A stretch of DNA of 64,000 nucleotides, from the NCBI RefSeq assembly GCF_001514125.1, contig NZ_KQ948551.1, positions 583,565 to 647,564 on the forward strand. The letters run 5' to 3'. Position 1 is the first letter of the stretch; each line of letters begins with the position of its first letter. The notes under the pieces are model-generated. The model was not told the DNA's origin and searched no databases. It saw only the letters and a program-made list of their open reading frames with translations. This DNA comes from Streptomyces longwoodensis (GTDB taxonomy: Bacteria > Actinomycetota > Actinomycetes > Streptomycetales > Streptomycetaceae). This document shows positions 50,988-58,772 of this stretch, in pieces. The translations under genes and the position numbers were made by a program.

Positions 50988-51922
50988 GCGCGCGACACCT
51001 CCTCGCGGAACAGGGACGACACCACGCGCAGGGCGAGGGTCGCGATGACGAGCGAGCCGATGACCACCAGGACGCCGGCCGCCGAGGCGAGGCCGTTCTC
51101 GTGGGCCTGGTAGAAGCTCTGGTAGACGGTGTAGGGCAGGTTGGCGGTGCCCAGGCCGCCCGACGTGATCGTGAAGACCGCGTCGAAGTTCTGCACGATG
51201 TAGATCGAGCCGAGCAGCGCGCCGAGTTCGAGGTAGCGGCGCAGGTGCGGCAGCGTGAGGTGGCGGAAGATCTGCCAGTCGCTCGCGCCGTCCACCCGCG
51301 CGGCCTCGATCTGCTCGGGGTCGCGGCTCTGCAGCCCGGCGAGCAGGATGAGCATCATGAACGGCGTCCACTGCCACACCAGCGACGCCTCCACCGCGAG
51401 CAGCGGGGTGTTCGAGATCCAGTCCGGCTGGGGCCCGCCGACGTAGTGCAACAGCCCGTTGAACAGGCCGTACTCGGGGTTGTAGAGCACGTGCTTCCAC
51501 AGCAGCGCGGCGGCGACCGGGACCACCAGGAACGGGGCGATCAGCAGCGTGCGCACCACGCCCCGGCCGCGGAACCGGCGGTCCAGCAGCAGCGCCAGGG
51601 CCAGCCCCAGGACCAGGCTGGCGATCACCACCGCAGCGGTCAGCAGCACCGTGGTGCCCACCGAGTGGCGCAGGTCGGCGTCGGTGAGGACCTGGTGGTA
51701 GTTGTCGAACCCGGTGAAGCGGCGGGCGTCGGGGTAGAGGGCGTTCCAGTCGAAGAACGAGATCACCAGCGTAGCCACGAACGGCAGCTGGGTCACGGCG
51801 ATCATGAAGATCAGGGCGGGCAGCAGCGGGGCGCGGGTGCTCCAGGCGCGCAGCCGGGCGGACGGCCGGCGCACCGCCGGGACGGGCGCGGTGCTGACGG
51901 GGGTCGTGGTCGTGGCGGTCAT
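50984..51922 (-). CDS. Sugar/polyol ABC transporter permease (MalF type)
   Basis: A 312-residue membrane protein. The basic, Thr/Pro-rich N-terminus (about 32 residues) is followed by LLPALIFMIAVTQLPFVATLVISFFDWN and further helices. The coupling loop is IEAARVDGASDWQIFRHLTLPHL. TSGGLGTANLPYTVYQSFYQA is the conserved C-terminal loop. The ATG overlaps the binding-protein stop; the gene is coupled to the second permease. Confidence 0.93.
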   Translation of the reverse strand: MTATTTTPVSTAPVPAVRRPSARLRAWSTRAPLLPALIFMIAVTQLPFVATLVISFFDWNALYPDARRFTGFDNYHQVLTDADLRHSVGTTVLLTAAVVIASLVLGLALALLLDRRFRGRGVVRTLLIAPFLVVPVAAALLWKHVLYNPEYGLFNGLLHYVGGPQPDWISNTPLLAVEASLVWQWTPFMMLILLAGLQSRDPEQIEAARVDGASDWQIFRHLTLPHLRRYLELGALLGSIYIVQNFDAVFTITSGGLGTANLPYTVYQSFYQAHENGLASAAGVLVVIGSLVIATLALRVVSSLFREEVSRA

Positions 51923-53289
51923 CGTCCCTCGTACTCCTCGGAGATGCGCTCGGCGAGCTGCTGGGACTTCCTCAGGGCGGACTCGACGGACTGGCGGCCG
52001 GCGATGGCCGCGCTGATCTCCTGCGAGACCTTGGTACCGAGGTCGGTGAACTCGGGGATGCCGACGAACTGGATGCCGGGCGCCGGACGCGGCTGCACCC
52101 CGGGGTCCTTCGGCCGGGCCCCCTCGATGGCCGCCCTGGTCATCTGCTGGAAGGCGGCGGCCTCCTTGACGTAGGCGGGGTTCGCGTACGTCGAGGCGCG
52201 CTTGCCCGCCGGGACGTTGGACCAGCCCACCGTGTCACCGACCAGCTGCTCGTACTCCTTGGAGGAGGCCCAGGAGACGAACTTCCACGCCTTGTCGGTG
52301 TTGCGGGACGCCTTCTGGATGCCCCAGGCCCAGGTGTAGAGCCAGCCGGAGGACTCGGTGCGCTCGACGGGCGCGGGCGCGTAGCCGACCTTGCCCTTCA
52401 CCGGGGAGCCGGCCGCCTCCAGGGAACCGGCCGCCGACGTGGCGTCGTACCACATGGCGACCTTGCCCTGGGTCATGTTGTTCAGGCACTCGGCGAAACC
52501 GGACTGGGCCGCGCCCGACTCGCCGTGCTCGCGCACCAGGTCGACGTAGAAGCGCGTGGCCCGCTTCCACTCGGGGGAGTCGAGCCGGGCCTTCCAGCCC
52601 TTGTCGAACCAAGTGCCGCCGAAGGTGTTCACGACGGTGGTGAGCGGGGCCATCACCTCGCCCCAGCCGGGCAGTCCGCGCAGGCAGATGCCCTTCAGGC
52701 CGGGCCGGGCGCCGTCCACCCGTGCGGCCAGGTCCGCGATCTGCTGCCAGGTGGGGTGCGCGGGCATGGTCAGGCCCTGCTGGGCGAAGACGTCCTTGCG
52801 GTACATCAGGAAGGACGACTCGCCGTAGAACGGCTGGCCGTAGAGCTTGCCGTCGTCGGCGGTCAGCGACTCGCGCATCGGCTTCAGGACGTCCTGCTCG
52901 TCGTACGCCGGGTCCCCGGCGACGTAGGAGTCCATCGCGTGCAGCCAGCCGTTGCGGGCGTAGATCGGGATCTCGTAGTTGGACAGGGTCGCGACGTCGT
53001 ACTGGCCGGCCTGGTTGGCGAAGTCCTGGCTGATCTTGTCGCGGACGTCGTTCTCGGGCAGCACGGTGAAGTTGACCTTGATACCGGTGGACTTGGTGAA
53101 GTGCGCGGCGGTCAGCTTCTGCAGCTCGGTCATCTGGGGGTTGTTGACCATCAGGACGTTGATGGCGTCACCGCCGGATCCGGCCCCGCCCGCTCCGACC
53201 CAGCAGCCGGAGAGCAGCGGGGCGAGCAGCGTCCCTGCGGCGGCCGCGGCGAGCATCGCGCGCGGCCTCCGTCGGCTCTGGGTTCGCAT
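51919..53289 (-). CDS. Sugar/polyol ABC transporter substrate-binding lipoprotein
   Basis: A 456-residue lipoprotein. The signal peptide RRRPRAMLAAAAAGTLLAPL ends in the lipobox LLSGC-W. The mature protein shows the family-1 hinge pattern: INVLMVNNPQMTELQKLTAAHFTKSTGIKVNFTVLPE, YDVATLSNYEIPIYARNGWLHAM, LYGQPFYGESSFLMYRKDVFAQQGL. Together with the dehydrogenase it resembles the SmoE/MtlE group. The ATG at 53289 has CAGGAG 7 bp upstream, preferred over an upstream ATG at 53331. It is the first gene of the operon; a DeoR regulator lies just upstream on the same strand. Confidence 0.93.
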   Translation of the reverse strand: MRTQSRRRPRAMLAAAAAGTLLAPLLSGCWVGAGGAGSGGDAINVLMVNNPQMTELQKLTAAHFTKSTGIKVNFTVLPENDVRDKISQDFANQAGQYDVATLSNYEIPIYARNGWLHAMDSYVAGDPAYDEQDVLKPMRESLTADDGKLYGQPFYGESSFLMYRKDVFAQQGLTMPAHPTWQQIADLAARVDGARPGLKGICLRGLPGWGEVMAPLTTVVNTFGGTWFDKGWKARLDSPEWKRATRFYVDLVREHGESGAAQSGFAECLNNMTQGKVAMWYDATSAAGSLEAAGSPVKGKVGYAPAPVERTESSGWLYTWAWGIQKASRNTDKAWKFVSWASSKEYEQLVGDTVGWSNVPAGKRASTYANPAYVKEAAAFQQMTRAAIEGARPKDPGVQPRPAPGIQFVGIPEFTDLGTKVSQEISAAIAGRQSVESALRKSQQLAERISEEYEGR

Positions 53290-53310
53290 GGATCGCTCCT
53301 GAACGTGGGG

Positions 53311-53379
53311 GACGTAGGGACGTAGGGACAAAGAGGCATGACGGCATGCCGACGTACGGACGTGACGTCATGACGACGT
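53311..53379. repeat. Cluster of six GACGT motifs upstream of the polyol transporter operon
   Basis: GACGT starts at 53311, 53319, 53351, 53359, 53364 and 53375. The first two form a tandem 8-mer GACGTAGG, and the third and fourth show the same 8-bp spacing. TGACGTCA (53363-53370) is a perfect palindrome. The cluster lies between the DeoR gene and the binding-protein ATG and may be the DeoR operator region. Confidence 0.55.
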
Positions 53380-53426
53380 GGAGGAAGAGAAAAGGAGGAG
53401 GGAAAAGGTGCCGTGGGGGGGCGGCC

Positions 53427-54194
53427 TCAGGCCCGGATGACCTGGGGCCCCATCAGGGAGTACCGGTGCGCCTCGGCCGACGGCAGCAGCGTGCTGGTCA
53501 CGATCGTCTCCAGCGTGCCGATGTCCGCGAACCGGCAGAAGCTGACCGCGCCGAACTTGGTGTGCACCCCGGCGAACACCGTGCGGCGCGCGGCCCGGAT
53601 CGCCTGCGCCTTGACCTCGCTGACGGCCGGGTCGGGGGTGGTGAGGCCGTGCTCGCGGGAGATGCCGTTGGCGCCGATGTAGGCCAGGTCGAGGACGAAC
53701 CCGGCCAGCATCCGGGTGGTCCAGTGGTCGACGGTGGCGAGGGTCCCGGAGCGGACCCGGCCGCCGAGCAGCAGGACGGTGGTGTTCTCGGCCTCGGCCA
53801 GGGCGCCCGCCACGGGCAGGGAGGCGGTGACCACGGTCAGCGGCCGGTCCCGGGGCAGCGCCTCGGCGATGAGCTGGGGGGTGTAGCCCTCGTCGACGAA
53901 GACCGTCTCCGCGTCACCGAGCAGGTCGGCCGCCGCGGTGGCGATCCGGCGCTTCTCGGGGACGTGGCTGGTGGCGCGGAAGGCGAGCGTCGTCTCGAAG
54001 CCGGCGCTCTCCACGGGGTAGGCGCCGCCGTGGGTGCGGCGGACCAGGCCGTGGTCCTCCAGGGCGCGCAGGTCGCGGCGCACGGTCTCCTTGGCCACGC
54101 CCAGTTCGACAGCGAGCGCGGCGACGTCGACCGACCCGGCGGCGCGTGCCACCCGTACGATCTCGCGCTGGCGTTCTTCCGCGGTCCTGGTCAT
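53427..54194 (-). CDS. DeoR-family transcriptional regulator
   Basis: A 255-residue regulator. The N-terminal DeoR HTH has RQREIVRVARAAGSVDVAALAVELGVAKETVRRDLRALEDHGLVRRTHGGA. The C-terminal phosphosugar-sensing domain shows KRRIATAAADLLGDAETVFVDEGYTP, PLTVVTASLPVA, VLLLGGRVRSGTLATVDHW, YIGANGIS and EVKAQAIRAARRTV. In active DeoR sensors the D-x-G-x-T loop binds sugar phosphates; here it reads DEGYT. The ATG at 54194 has GGGGAG 6 bp upstream. It probably controls the transporter-dehydrogenase operon downstream. Confidence 0.92.
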   Translation of the reverse strand: MTRTAEERQREIVRVARAAGSVDVAALAVELGVAKETVRRDLRALEDHGLVRRTHGGAYPVESAGFETTLAFRATSHVPEKRRIATAAADLLGDAETVFVDEGYTPQLIAEALPRDRPLTVVTASLPVAGALAEAENTTVLLLGGRVRSGTLATVDHWTTRMLAGFVLDLAYIGANGISREHGLTTPDPAVSEVKAQAIRAARRTVFAGVHTKFGAVSFCRFADIGTLETIVTSTLLPSAEAHRYSLMGPQVIRA

Positions 54195-54665
54195 GGCCGA
54201 CTCCCCGCCTCCTGCCGTGTTGCCCGTTCGGGCCCTCGGTGGGCTCATGGGGGAAGTTCTACAGGGGGCGCGCGGCGCCTACCAGGTCTGTTGCCGAGGT
54301 GATACTGCCCGGGTGTGCCCGTTCGGTCGACGGCCTGCCCGGAGCGGGCCGGGGGCGCGGGCGGCGTGGGCGCGGGCCGGGTGCGGAGGTGTCGTGGCTG
54401 GTCAGGGTGGGTGTGCGGGCGGGTGTGCGGTGCGCTGTGCGTCGCCTTCCGTACGGGTTCCGGGGTGGTGCGCTGCCCGGGTGCGGTGCCCGAAAGGGCC
54501 GCAGGCGGGCCCGTTCGGTGCCCGGATGTGCGACGGGCGGGCCCGTTCGGTGCCCGCCCGCCGTGGTGGGCGACGGTTTTGCGTCAGCGTCCGTGGTGCC
54601 GCCGCCCGTCGGCCCTGGGCCCGTGGGGTGCCGTCGCCCGTCGGCCCTGGACCCGTGGGGTGCCG
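54195..54665. other. Intergenic region with low-complexity repeats, no supported gene
   Basis: A 471-bp GC/GT-rich stretch between deoR and the uronate-dehydrogenase gene, both on the minus strand. Frames across it lack family features and the G-rich composition is unlike the coding DNA around. It contains the two repeat families listed separately (54505-54556 and 54597-54669). Confidence 0.65.
54505..54556. repeat. Direct repeat GCGGGCCCGTTCGGTGCCCG
   Basis: The same 20-mer stands at 54505-54524 and 54537-54556, 32 bp apart, perfectly conserved. The 32-bp period equals that of the neighbouring tandem repeat. Confidence 0.85.
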
Positions 54666-54669
54666 TCAG
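54597..54669. repeat. 32-bp tandem repeat abutting the uronate-dehydrogenase stop
   Basis: Two 32-bp units (54597-54628 and 54629-54660) differ at two positions. A third partial unit, TGCCGTC (54661-54667), runs into the stop codon of the minus-strand gene at 54666-54668. Each unit begins TGCCG and ends CCCGTGGGG. Confidence 0.85.
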
Positions 54670-55475
54670 TACGGCCAGATCGGCGGGTCGTTGACGAAGT
54701 GGCCGCCCAAGTAGCCGTGCGAGACGGTGTCCTCGTCCAGCTCGCCCTGCTCGGCGATCAGCTTCTCGGCGTACGGTTCGGAGTCGTCCCGCGGCTCGTA
54801 GCCGAGCGCCCGCGCGCCCGACAGGTCCCACCACAGGCGGGTGTTGGCGGAGGAGCCGTAGACGACCGTGTGGCCGACGTCCGGCGCGGTCAGGGCCGCG
54901 TGGAACAGGCGGGCGCCGTCGGCCGGGCTCATCCACACCGAGAGCATGCGCACGCTGGTCGGCTCCGGGAAGCAGGAGCCGATGCGCACCGAGACGGTCT
55001 CCAGGCCGTGCTTGTCCCAGTAGAGCTGCGCCAGGTCCTCCCCGAAGCACTTGGAGAGCCCGTAGAAGGTGTCGGGGCGGCGCGGGGTGTCGACCGGAAT
55101 GAGCGGGTCGCCGTCCCGGGGGCGCGGGGTGAAGCCGACCGCGTGGTTGGAGGAGGCGAAGACGACGCGGCCGACGCCCTCCTCGCGGGCGGCCTCGTAG
55201 AGGTGGTACGTGCCCTCGATGTTCGCGCGGAGGATCTTGTCGAACGGGGCTTCCAGGGAGATGCCCGCGAGGTGGATGATCGCGTCGACGCCCCGCACGG
55301 CCTCGCGCAGGGCGTCCCGGTCCGAGAGGTCCGCGACGACGGCGTCCGGCTCGTCCTCGATCGGCCGCACGTCCAGCAGGCGCAGGGTGTAGCCGTACGC
55401 GGGGAGCAGGCCCCGCATCAGGGTGCCGACGCCACCGGCGGCGCCGGTGAGCAGGACGGTGCGCGGAGCGGGCAT
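54666..55475 (-). CDS. udh: NAD-dependent epimerase/dehydratase family protein, likely uronate dehydrogenase
   Basis: A 269-residue short-chain dehydrogenase. Nucleotide-binding TGAAGGVGTLMRGLL and DVRPIE (Asp favours NAD), then IIHLAGISLEAPFDKILRANIEGTYHLYEAA, SSNHAVGF and the catalytic Y-x-x-x-K in FYGLSKCFGEDLA. Size and the SSNHAVGFxPR-type block match bacterial uronate dehydrogenases, which oxidise glucuronate or galacturonate to aldarolactones. The divergent KdgD gene supports this. The ATG has AAGGAG 8 bp upstream. Confidence 0.8.
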   Translation of the reverse strand: MPAPRTVLLTGAAGGVGTLMRGLLPAYGYTLRLLDVRPIEDEPDAVVADLSDRDALREAVRGVDAIIHLAGISLEAPFDKILRANIEGTYHLYEAAREEGVGRVVFASSNHAVGFTPRPRDGDPLIPVDTPRRPDTFYGLSKCFGEDLAQLYWDKHGLETVSVRIGSCFPEPTSVRMLSVWMSPADGARLFHAALTAPDVGHTVVYGSSANTRLWWDLSGARALGYEPRDDSEPYAEKLIAEQGELDEDTVSHGYLGGHFVNDPPIWPY

Positions 55476-55685
55476 CCTCGGATCTCCTTGGTCGACGGGC
55501 GTCGGCGAGTGACGGCGGGGTGGGGGGTGGGGGGTCTCAGCGGTCGCCTGCGTAAACGTGATTCACATGCGTGGACACGCTAGGGAGCCGGGCCCGGACC
55601 GTCAAGGGGCGGCCGGGTCTTCCCGCTCGCTTCCCTCGTGCCGCGTTGCCCGCTTGACCGGCCCGGATGGGCGCCTTAGCGTGAC

Positions 55686-55707
55686 GGTGTTCAGAAATAT
55701 GGACACC
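55686..55707. promoter_or_regulatory. Dyad in the udh-kdgD divergent promoter region
   Basis: GGTGTTC-AGAAATAT-GGACACC has 7-bp arms with one mismatch around an AT-rich centre. It lies 46 bp before the kdgD GTG. A second small palindrome, GTGATTCAC (55558-55566), lies on the udh side. Both could bind the regulator of the sugar-acid genes. Confidence 0.5.
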
Positions 55708-55752
55708 AGTCAGAAACGTGCACCGGACAGCGCCTGCTCCCAGGGAGAGCCC

Positions 55753-56706
55753 GTGACGCCAGCCCCGTTCGCCGCCCGACTCGCCGTTCCCAGCGGGCCG
55801 TTGTTCTTCCCCGTCACCGCCTTCGGCCCGGACGGCTCCCTCGACCTGGACGCCTTCCGGGCGCACGTCCGCCACGGGGTCGAGGCGGGCGCCGCCGCCG
55901 TCTTCGCCTGCTGCGGCACGGGGGAGTTCCACGCGCTCACCCCCGAGGAGTTCGAGGACTGCGTGCGCGCGGCCGTCGAGGTCACCGGCGGGCGCGTCCC
56001 GGTCGTCGCGGGCGTCGGCTACGGCACCGCCCTCGCCGTCCGCTACGCGCGCCTGGCCCACGCGGCGGGCGCCGACGGACTGCTCGCCCTGCCGCCCTAC
56101 CTGGTGGTCGCCGGACAGGAAGGCCTGCTGCGCCACTACCGCGAGGTCACCGCCGCCACCCCGCTCCCGGTCATCGTCTACCAGCGCGACAACGCCGTGT
56201 TCACCCCCGCCACCGTCGTCGGACTCGCCCGCACCGAGGGCATCGTGGGCCTCAAGGACGGCCTCGGCGACCTCGACCTGATGCAGCGCGTGATCAGCGC
56301 CGTGCGCACCGAGGTGCCCGGCGACTTCCTCTACTTCAACGGCCTGCCGACCGCCGAGCAGACCCAGCTCGCCTACCGCGCCCTCGGCGTCCCGCTGTAC
56401 TCCTCGGCCGTGTTCTGCTTCGCGCCCGAGATCGCCCTCGCCTTCCACCGCGCGCTGCACACCGGTGACGACACCACCGTCCGGCGGCTGCTGGACGGCT
56501 TCTACCGCCCCTTCGTCGAACTGCGCGCCCGGGGCCGCGGATACGCCGTCGCGCTCGTCAAGGCCGGCGTACGGCTGCGCGGCCTCGACGTGGGGGAGGT
56601 GCGTCCACCCCTGCACGAGCCGGGCGAGGACCACGTCAAACAGCTCGCCCAGGTGATCGAGCGCGGCCTGGCGCTGCTCGACGAGGACAGCGCGGGGGAC
56701 CGGTGA
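55753..56706 (+). CDS. kdgD: 5-dehydro-4-deoxyglucarate dehydratase
   Basis: A 317-residue DapA-superfamily enzyme that dehydrates and decarboxylates 5-keto-4-deoxyglucarate to 2,5-dioxopentanoate (alpha-ketoglutarate semialdehyde). Key blocks: PSGPLFFPVTAF, FACCGTGEFHALTPEE, catalytic Tyr143 in IVYQRDNAVFTP, Schiff-base Lys168 in IVGLKDGLGDLDLM, and LYSSAVFCFAPEIALAFH. The GTG at 55753 has GGGAGAG upstream and lies beyond the dyad, so it was preferred over an ATG further 5'. It is coupled to the next gene by a GTGA overlap. Confidence 0.88.
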   Translation: MTPAPFAARLAVPSGPLFFPVTAFGPDGSLDLDAFRAHVRHGVEAGAAAVFACCGTGEFHALTPEEFEDCVRAAVEVTGGRVPVVAGVGYGTALAVRYARLAHAAGADGLLALPPYLVVAGQEGLLRHYREVTAATPLPVIVYQRDNAVFTPATVVGLARTEGIVGLKDGLGDLDLMQRVISAVRTEVPGDFLYFNGLPTAEQTQLAYRALGVPLYSSAVFCFAPEIALAFHRALHTGDDTTVRRLLDGFYRPFVELRARGRGYAVALVKAGVRLRGLDVGEVRPPLHEPGEDHVKQLAQVIERGLALLDEDSAGDR

Positions 56707-57860
56707 AGGCGTCGGCGTTCGTCTACCCCTGGGACGTCAACGGCGACCCGCAGGCCCCCGCACGCATCGCCGCGCTCGGCGTACGGCAGGCGACGCTCGC
56801 CTCCGCGTACCACTCGACGCGCGCGTTGACCCCCCGCCACCCGCGCCACCGCGTCGTCACCGCCGCGTACGCGGCCGCGCTGTACCCGCCGGGCGAGCAC
56901 TGGGAGGGACGGGAGCTGCGCCCCCACCCGGCCGGCGACTGGGCCCCCGGCGACGCCTTCGGCGAGGCGGCCGCCGCCCTCGGCGACGCCGGTCTGGAGG
57001 TGCACACCTGGGTCGTCCTCGCGCACAGCTCCCGCCTGGGCGCCGAGCACCCGGACACCTCCGTGGTCAACGCCTACGGCGACCGCTACCCCTGGGCCCC
57101 CTGCATCGCCCAGCCCGCCACGCGCGCGTACCTCGTCGACCTCGCCGCCGAGGCGGCCGTGCGCCCCGGCGCGGCCGGCACCGAGCTGGAGTCCCTCGGC
57201 TGGTACGGGCTGGCGCACCTGCACGCCCACGACAAGACCGGCGGGGTCGCCCTCGGGGACGCCGGCCAGTACCTGATGTCCCTGTGCTTCTGCGCCGCCT
57301 GCCGGGCCGGCTACGGCGAACAGGGCCTGGACGCCGACGCGCTCGCCGCCGCCGTACGGCAGGCGCTGGAGCCGGTGTGGCGGGGGGCGCCGGACGACGG
57401 GGGCTGGGCGGGGGTCGAGAAGCTGCTCGGGCAGGACACGGCGACCGCCACGCGCGCGTGGCGCGACGCGACCGCCCGCTCGCTGCAGGAACAGGCCGTC
57501 GCCGCCGTGCGTGCGGCCGCGCCCGAGGGCTTCCAGGTGCTGCTGCACGCCGACCCGGTCACCCACCACACCGGCGCCAACGCGGGCGTCGACCCCGCGC
57601 ACGTGCTGTCCGTCGCGGACGGCGTGGTGGTGCCCTGCACGGGCGGCCCCGGCCTGCTCGCCCCGTTCGCGGAGAGGGGCGCGGACGCCGTCCTCGCGGC
57701 CAACCTCACGATCGTCTCCGGCATGGGCGGCAGCCCCGCCACCCTCGCCGCGGACGCCTCACGCGCCCGTGACCTGGGGGCGACGGAGCTGCGCCTCTAC
57801 CACGCGGGCCTGGCCTCGGACGCGGACCTGGACGCGGTGCGGGAGGCGCTCGGCGGCTGA
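56703..57860 (+). CDS. Hypothetical protein linked to uronate catabolism, 385 aa
   Basis: Not a family I can name with confidence. The protein starts with GTG, overlapping kdgD. It has no signal peptide and an alpha/beta pattern suggestive of a TIM barrel: KASAFVYPWDVNGDP, ALGVRQATLASAYHSTRAL, GLEVHTWVVLAHSSRLG, ESLGWYGLAHLHAHDK, then a CFCAACRAGYGEQG Cys motif, VLLHADPVTHHTG, and LGATELRLYHAGLASDADLDAV. The CxxC and His-rich stretches could bind metal. Translational coupling to kdgD implies a role in the same sugar-acid route, such as lactonase, isomerase or hydrolase; this is inference. Confidence 0.65.
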   Translation: MKASAFVYPWDVNGDPQAPARIAALGVRQATLASAYHSTRALTPRHPRHRVVTAAYAAALYPPGEHWEGRELRPHPAGDWAPGDAFGEAAAALGDAGLEVHTWVVLAHSSRLGAEHPDTSVVNAYGDRYPWAPCIAQPATRAYLVDLAAEAAVRPGAAGTELESLGWYGLAHLHAHDKTGGVALGDAGQYLMSLCFCAACRAGYGEQGLDADALAAAVRQALEPVWRGAPDDGGWAGVEKLLGQDTATATRAWRDATARSLQEQAVAAVRAAAPEGFQVLLHADPVTHHTGANAGVDPAHVLSVADGVVVPCTGGPGLLAPFAERGADAVLAANLTIVSGMGGSPATLAADASRARDLGATELRLYHAGLASDADLDAVREALGG

Positions 57861-57949
57861 CGCACGGCGCCCCGCAGACGACCGATGAGTTCCGGGCGGG
57901 CGCGCGGTCCACCCTCCGGTAGGGATTCCCGTCTCCCGGAGGAGCACCC

Positions 57950-58534
57950 ATGTCCGACCCCACGACGCTCGACCTCGGACCGCAGGCGCTGGTCGTCGCC
58001 CGGCTCGCGGAGGGGGTGACGGACGCGCAGCTGGGCGGCGCGACGCCCTGTCCGCAGTACGCGGTGCGTCATCTGCTGGGGCACCTGGCCGGCCTCTCGG
58101 TGGCGTTCCGCGACGCGGCCCGCAAAGACTTCGGGCCGACCACCGACACCCGGCCGGACGCCGCCCTGCCCGACGTCGGGCCCGGCTGGCGCGCCGAGCT
58201 GCCCAAGGCCCTGGAGGAACTGGCCGACGCCTGGCGCGACCCGGCCGCCACGAGCGGCACGACCCGCGCCGGCAGCGTCGACCTGCCCGGTGCGGTGGCC
58301 CTCGCCGTGGCCGCCGACGAACTGGTCGTGCACGGCTGGGACCTGGCCCGCGCCACCGGCCAGGAGTACGTCCCCGACCCGGCCGCGCTCGGGGCGGCCC
58401 ACGCCTTCCTGCTGCAGGTGGCGCAGGGCGGCGGTGAGGGCCCCTTCGGCCCGCCCGTCCCCGTCCCCGACGACGCGCCGCTCCTCGACCGCGCCGTGGG
58501 CCTGAGCGGCCGCGACCCGCACTGGACCCCGTGA
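57950..58534 (+). CDS. TIGR03086-type DinB-fold protein (mycothiol-dependent isomerase-like)
   Basis: A 194-residue actinobacterial protein with the maleylpyruvate-isomerase/DinB fold. LDLGPQALVVARLAEGVTDAQLGGATPCPQYAVRHLLGHLAGLSVAF contains the first metal His region; DELVVHGWDLARATGQ supplies the others. Members bind a metal through three His and may use mycothiol. CGGAGGAG precedes the ATG. It is followed by a strong U-tract terminator. The exact reaction is unknown. Confidence 0.86.
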   Translation: MSDPTTLDLGPQALVVARLAEGVTDAQLGGATPCPQYAVRHLLGHLAGLSVAFRDAARKDFGPTTDTRPDAALPDVGPGWRAELPKALEELADAWRDPAATSGTTRAGSVDLPGAVALAVAADELVVHGWDLARATGQEYVPDPAALGAAHAFLLQVAQGGGEGPFGPPVPVPDDAPLLDRAVGLSGRDPHWTP

Positions 58535-58555
58535 CCTCCCGAACACCCGCGTCCC

Positions 58556-58600
58556 CAGGGCCGCTTGCTCCCGTCACCGGGGGCGGGCGGCCCTGTTTTT
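58556..58600 (+). terminator. Rho-independent terminator with U-tract
   Basis: CAGGGCCGC (58556-58564) pairs with GCGGCCCTG (58587-58595), followed directly by TTTTT (58596-58600). This is the only terminator in the window with a clear T-run. Confidence 0.92.
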
Positions 58601-58652
58601 CCTGCCCACCTGCGCCTTCAGGCGGCCGCGGCAGCTTTCTCTGCCGGAAGCA

Positions 58653-58681
58653 TTGACGAACCACGGCCCCCCTCCTACCTT
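58653..58681 (+). promoter_or_regulatory. Promoter of the GntR/sugar-acid operon
   Basis: TTGACG (58653-58658), a 17-bp spacer, then TACCTT (58676-58681): a good match to a HrdB-type promoter. Transcription would start near 58688, leaving about 85 nt of leader containing the repeats listed next. Confidence 0.6.
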
Positions 58682-58694
58682 CAACGCGTCGTAC

Positions 58695-58752
58695 TTCGTA
58701 CGTCATATATGAGACGCGATACACGAGATCAGATACACCCGAGATCTGGTAC
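58695..58752. promoter_or_regulatory. Repeated putative GntR operator in the leader of the gntR-type gene
   Basis: Three related 12-mers follow each other: GAGACGCGATAC (58711), GAGATCAGATAC (58725) and GAGATCTGGTAC (58741). Just before them are TCATATATGA (58703-58712, a perfect palindrome) and GTAC..GTAC around 58691-58702. They lie between the predicted transcription start and the ATG, well placed for autorepression. Confidence 0.5.
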
Positions 58753-58772
58753 GTGACTTCCGAGAGGCGCGC

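Noticed and set aside
54259..55050. A 263-codon minus-strand frame and overlapping plus-strand frames across 54.2-55.0 kb
   Set aside because: They run through low-complexity repeats and overlap udh in another frame; the composition is Arg/Pro/Gly only.
56854..57070. Antisense frames over the 385-aa gene
   Set aside because: The sense frame shows normal codon bias, a coupled start and plausible structural elements; the antisense frames do not.
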